Shown: in pieces, positions 61,770 through 64,000 of the stretch | Layout: every line of letters starts with the position of its first letter | Position numbering within the stretch: position 1 is the first letter of the stretch | From: HyVt-105 sp049975425 | GTDB lineage: Bacteria > Bacteroidota > Bacteroidia > Bacteroidales > VadinHA17 | Direction of reading: 5' to 3' | Assembly (NCBI GenBank): GCA_049975425.1 | Contig: JBNGDI010000006.1 | Location: forward strand, 48,193-112,192 | DNA length: 64,000 nt | Position numbers and translations under genes: made by a program | Notes under the pieces: generated by a model | Told to the model about the DNA's origin: nothing | Databases searched by the model: none | Seen by the model: only the letters and a program-made list of their open reading frames with translations

Positions 61770-61781
61770 CAGTCCTTTTCA

Positions 61782-61856
61782 GGGAGCTTAGCTCAGTTGG
61801 TTCAGAGCACCTGCCTTACAAGCAGGGGGTCACTGGTTCGAATCCAGTAGCTCCCA
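61782..61856 (+). tRNA. tRNA-Val: tRNA-Val (anticodon UAC)
   Basis: A full cloverleaf can be drawn: acceptor GGGAGCT/AGCTCCC, D arm GCTC/GAGC, anticodon stem CCTGC/GCAGG with loop CTTACAA (anticodon TAC at 61817-61819), variable GGGTC, T arm ACTGG-TTCGAAT-CCAGT and discriminator A. The CCA end is encoded (61857-61859). Confidence 0.97.
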
Positions 61857-61981
61857 CCACGCAAAAAGCCCGGCCGAAGGCCGGGTTTTTTTATTCACTG
61901 CAGTCTGCGCAAGCTTGCTTGCGTGCAGCTGCGGTGAATAAAAAAAATGCCAGCGGCATTGCCGCTGCTTTTTGCGTGGTG
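61855..61981. repeat. Nested inverted-repeat element starting in the tRNA-Val 3' end
   Basis: CACCACGCAAAAAGC (61855-61869), which includes the encoded CCA, is perfectly complementary to 61967-61981. An inner arm TTATTCACtGCAG (61891-61903) pairs with 61929-61941 (one T-G). The apical part is a palindrome CGCAAGC/GCTTGCG, and side hairpins CCCGGCC/GGCCGGG and CAGCGGC/GCCGCTG branch off. The whole could fold as one branched hairpin or cruciform. Confidence 0.75.
61863..61892 (+). terminator. Rho-independent terminator of tRNA-Val
   Basis: CCCGGCC (61869-61875) pairs with GGCCGGG (61879-61885) around a GAA loop, flanked by an A tract before and seven T after. Confidence 0.92.
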
Positions 61982-61993
61982 AAGGGGCCGTTA
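61906..61993. repeat. 88-base direct repeat, copy 1
   Basis: Begins TGCGCAAGCTTGCTTGCG and ends GAAGGGGCCGTTA. It is identical to copy 2 (62035-62121) except for one extra A in the A tract (eight against seven). Each copy contains two palindromes and, on the minus strand, a CACCACGCAAAAAGC-hairpin-T tract-ATTCAC series like the tail of the tRNA gene. Confidence 0.9.
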
Positions 61994-61997
61994 TAAT

Positions 61998-62024
61998 GGA
62001 TCAGCCGCCTGTGGCGGCTAATCC
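61998..62024. repeat. 27-base palindrome between the two repeat copies
   Basis: GGATCAGCCGCC (61998-62009) pairs with GGCGGCTAATCC (62013-62024) around TGT, with one C-A mismatch. It is a REP-like hairpin in the 41-base spacer between the direct repeats. Confidence 0.75.
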
Positions 62025-62034
62025 GTTAGCTGGA

Positions 62035-62121
62035 TGCGCAAGCTTGCTTGCGTGCAGCTGCGGTGAATAAAAAAATGCCAGCGGCATTGCCGCTGCTTTT
62101 TGCGTGGTGAAGGGGCCGTTA
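62035..62121. repeat. 87-base direct repeat, copy 2
   Basis: Same sequence as copy 1 minus one A. It also contains the 15-base tRNA-tail complement (62095-62109) and the TTATTCAC complement (62058-62070). The near identity of the copies points to a recent duplication. Confidence 0.9.
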
Positions 62122-62125
62122 AATA

Positions 62126-62161
62126 CTGACAGGTTCCGGATTAAATTCCGGAGCCTGTCAG
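62126..62161 (-). terminator. Hairpin terminator at the end of the arabinofuranosidase gene
   Basis: CTGACAGGTTCCGGA (62126-62140) pairs with TCCGGAGCCTGTCAG (62147-62161): 15 pairs with one T-G and a 6-base loop. Read leftward it is followed by TATTTAA, a short T-rich tract. It may work in both directions. Confidence 0.65.
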
Positions 62162-62183
62162 ATCAGGGTATGAAAAAGATATG

Positions 62184-63727
62184 TTAAGGCACATTTATTG
62201 CCACCCTGATCTGTGTAAATGAATGGGGTGGGAAGGTGTAGTTGAACGTATCCCCTCTGGTCCTGAAGGTGGACGTTACGGGGAGGTACCGGTCCTTTTC
62301 ATCATAGCTGTAACGTGTGGTAACATCCTTGCTGTTGATCTCGCTGACCGTGGCATTCCCTTTGAAATTTCCCGTATCACTGATGATCTGTGTAGTGATG
62401 GATTCTTCCATGTGGCGGTTGATCACGTTGATAAACAGTGTATTTTCATTTTCATCGTATGATGAGGAAACATCCAGATAGGGGATGTCTTTGTATTCTT
62501 CCCCGTCGAATGTTTCACAATCGAGGTATACGTCCAGCGATTTGCCATGACAGTTGGTCGAGAAGAGTTGATACATATAAAAGAAAGGGGTTTTATAGCT
62601 CTGTCCTTCCCGGTTATGGGCCAGCATGCCGGTAAACATGGTGTAATTGCTTCTTTTTACTGCATCGGCATGGCGAAGAAAGAGATTGAGGTGCAGGGCT
62701 GATGCCAGGGTTCCCAGGTGGGTGCCGCCGCCCCGGGGTGACCATTCGGTAAAAGCGATGTAGAAAGGTTTTTCACGCACATGGTTTTTCTCTTTGGCTA
62801 TCTGAATCTGGTTTTTCGTGGTGGTAATGTAATCATCGAAATGCTCGGCCCAGTCGCCCAGAAAAACTTCCGGGCCTTCATTGAAACCTCCCCAGTACCG
62901 GTGAATGGCTATATATTCCACATTTGGTTCATCTACCATCTCATCCAGCACGTGCCAGTTCCATGTTTCCCATTCTCCGGGCACGCCGTTGTGAACCACC
63001 CAGGATGATCCCATGGCGATAAAGACAGGCTGGGTACACGCTCTGCATCCCCGGTTGACATATAGCATGATCTTGGCCGCTTCTTTGGCGAATTTCACAT
63101 AATCTTCCACACTTTTATAGGCCACCTGCCAGGGTTCCCCGTCCACCTCATTGCCCAGATGCCAGTATTTCACATTATAAGGTTCCTCATGGCCGTATTT
63201 TGCTCTCAGATCGGCATAGTATGAGCTCACGGGAGAATTAACATATTCGATCCAGTACCTGGCATCATCCAGGGTGCCGGTTCCTCCGTTGATACAGATG
63301 GAACTTTCCACTCCCATGTCGCTGGCCAGTTGAAGCCATTCATCAGTCCCTACATGGTTTCTGTCAGGTACATTCCAGGCCAGTTCCCTGCGCACCGGAC
63401 GGTCTTCTTTAGGACCGATCCCGTCCTGCCAGTTATAAGAGGCAGTGTAATTCCCCCGGGCCAGCGCATGTTGGTCAATTGCAATTCCCGGGCCGCTTCG
63501 ATATAATCAGACCTGAACCCTTGTTCGTTTGCCAGGGGATGCTCCGGGTTGTACAGCAGCCCGTCCATGGAATTCCGGATCGGTTCCATAAATACCCCAT
63601 AAATGTTCCGGTCAATTTCTCCCACCTGCCTGAGGATATCTATTTTTATAGTAGCCTGCTGGGCCGGAACAGAGGTAGTCAGGATGCATCCCAGAAGACA
63701 TGATGCAAATAAAAAAGTGTTTTTCAC
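62184..63727 (-). pseudogene. GH51-type alpha-L-arabinofuranosidase with a one-base frameshift
   Basis: The two parts together give one ~513-residue enzyme. N-terminal part from GTG at 63727: signal peptide MKNTFLFASCLLGCILTTSV, then EIDRNIYGVFMEPIRNSMDG and LQLTNMRWPGG. At the five-C run 63453-63457 the frame must shift by one base, after which the other frame gives NYTASYNWQDGIGPKEDRP and continues to the stop at 62184. Catalytic acid/base Glu sits in YWHLGNEVDG and the probable nucleophile Glu in IAFTEWSPRGG. Family: hydrolysis of terminal arabinofuranosyl groups from arabinan or arabinoxylan. It could be a true pseudogene or a homopolymer sequencing error. Confidence 0.82.
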
Positions 63728-64000
63728 GATGAGATGATTTAATGGTTAAAAAATTGAATAGTTATAGTTACATTTTAAATGTAGAGAAAATTCCCGGGGA
63801 TTTCCTATTCGCGACATGAAAAAATAGATTTTTGAATGGATGGTCTCAATACATAAATAATTAATGGTTATGAAACCTCAATAAAATACATGTGAATCCG
63901 GGCACAATACATGTTGCACTAAATTCTTGAACTTAAGGAAAATAAATAACTACGTCCTCAAATTCGCAAGTTTCAGATATCTTAGCATGATACCCTGAGA
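63728..64000. other. AT-rich right edge without a recognisable gene
   Basis: This stretch upstream of the arabinofuranosidase is AT-rich. It contains a short palindrome ACATTT-T-AAATGT near 63770, but no open frame of note, no clear promoter of the TTG/TAnnTTTG type and no RNA gene that I can see. Confidence 0.5.

Noticed and set aside
61399..61781. SRP RNA, 6S RNA or other small RNA gene
   Set aside because: No conserved core of these RNAs is visible, and the segment is better explained by the symporter remnant plus the tRNA promoter.
61906..62121. CRISPR array
   Set aside because: Only two copies of an 87/88-base unit with internal palindromes, a 41-base spacer and no cas genes.

Overview
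The window looks like a chromosomal segment from a Bacteroidota bacterium, probably Bacteroidales/Marinilabiliales-like, but the sequence does not fix genus or species. The evidence is type IX secretion (T9SS) genes (porU, porV, a PorP/SprF-family gene, gldJ), five tandem PorE-like proteins, the Bacteroidota-type AMP nucleosidase, several promoters of the phylum's form (TTG, about 19-21 bases, TAnnTTTG) and the general lack of strong Shine-Dalgarno sequences. Most of the window is dense core genome. The right end, past a tRNA-Val gene at 61782, looks accessory and decayed.

Layout. 1-3146: edge rhomboid protease, holA, AMP nucleosidase, an orphan HsdR_N-like nuclease-fold protein and a GNAT acetyltransferase. 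3193-13644: five consecutive same-strand exported proteins with one shared plan (TPR, then PD40 beta-propeller, then a CarboxypepD_reg-like domain) and five different C-termini: SPOR, none, OmpA, OmpA, and an Ig-like/helical-repeat/transmembrane tail. 13851-25673: a 2-oxoacid dehydrogenase E2, a GT2/sugar-transferase-like fusion, an aminotransferase, recR, a Na+/solute symporter, two long-chain acyl-CoA ligases and a ChaN-like protein. 25696-34633: alaS, M23 peptidase, CapA-like protein, MerR regulator, Nif3, zinc-ribbon coiled-coil protein and an exported TPR-like protein. 34634-39598: TPM, TPM, lemA and a divergent LemA-like gene, then urocanate hydratase and a small lipoprotein.

39641-49728 is the T9SS locus. 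porU, porV and ispF run leftward; a PorP/SprF-like gene, gldJ and murF run rightward. 49757-61398 holds a phytol/polyprenol-kinase-like fusion (VTE5+VTE6), a thioesterase, an envelope cluster (GT2, two LpxL-type acyltransferases, an inositol monophosphatase), then ppk1, sixA, a PIN-PhoH ATPase, a nitroreductase and folC.

61399-64000 differs in character. It has a short remnant of a sodium:alanine symporter gene, tRNA-Val(UAC), an array of nested palindromes with an 87/88-base direct repeat whose reverse strand resembles the tRNA tail plus terminator, and a GH51-type arabinofuranosidase gene broken by a one-base frameshift in a homopolymer.

Working together: the PorE-like array and the porU/porV/gldJ locus together suggest heavy investment in T9SS-dependent export and attachment of the system to peptidoglycan. 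The least described items are the variable-tail array, the helical-repeat tail of its first gene, and the tRNA-adjacent palindromic element.
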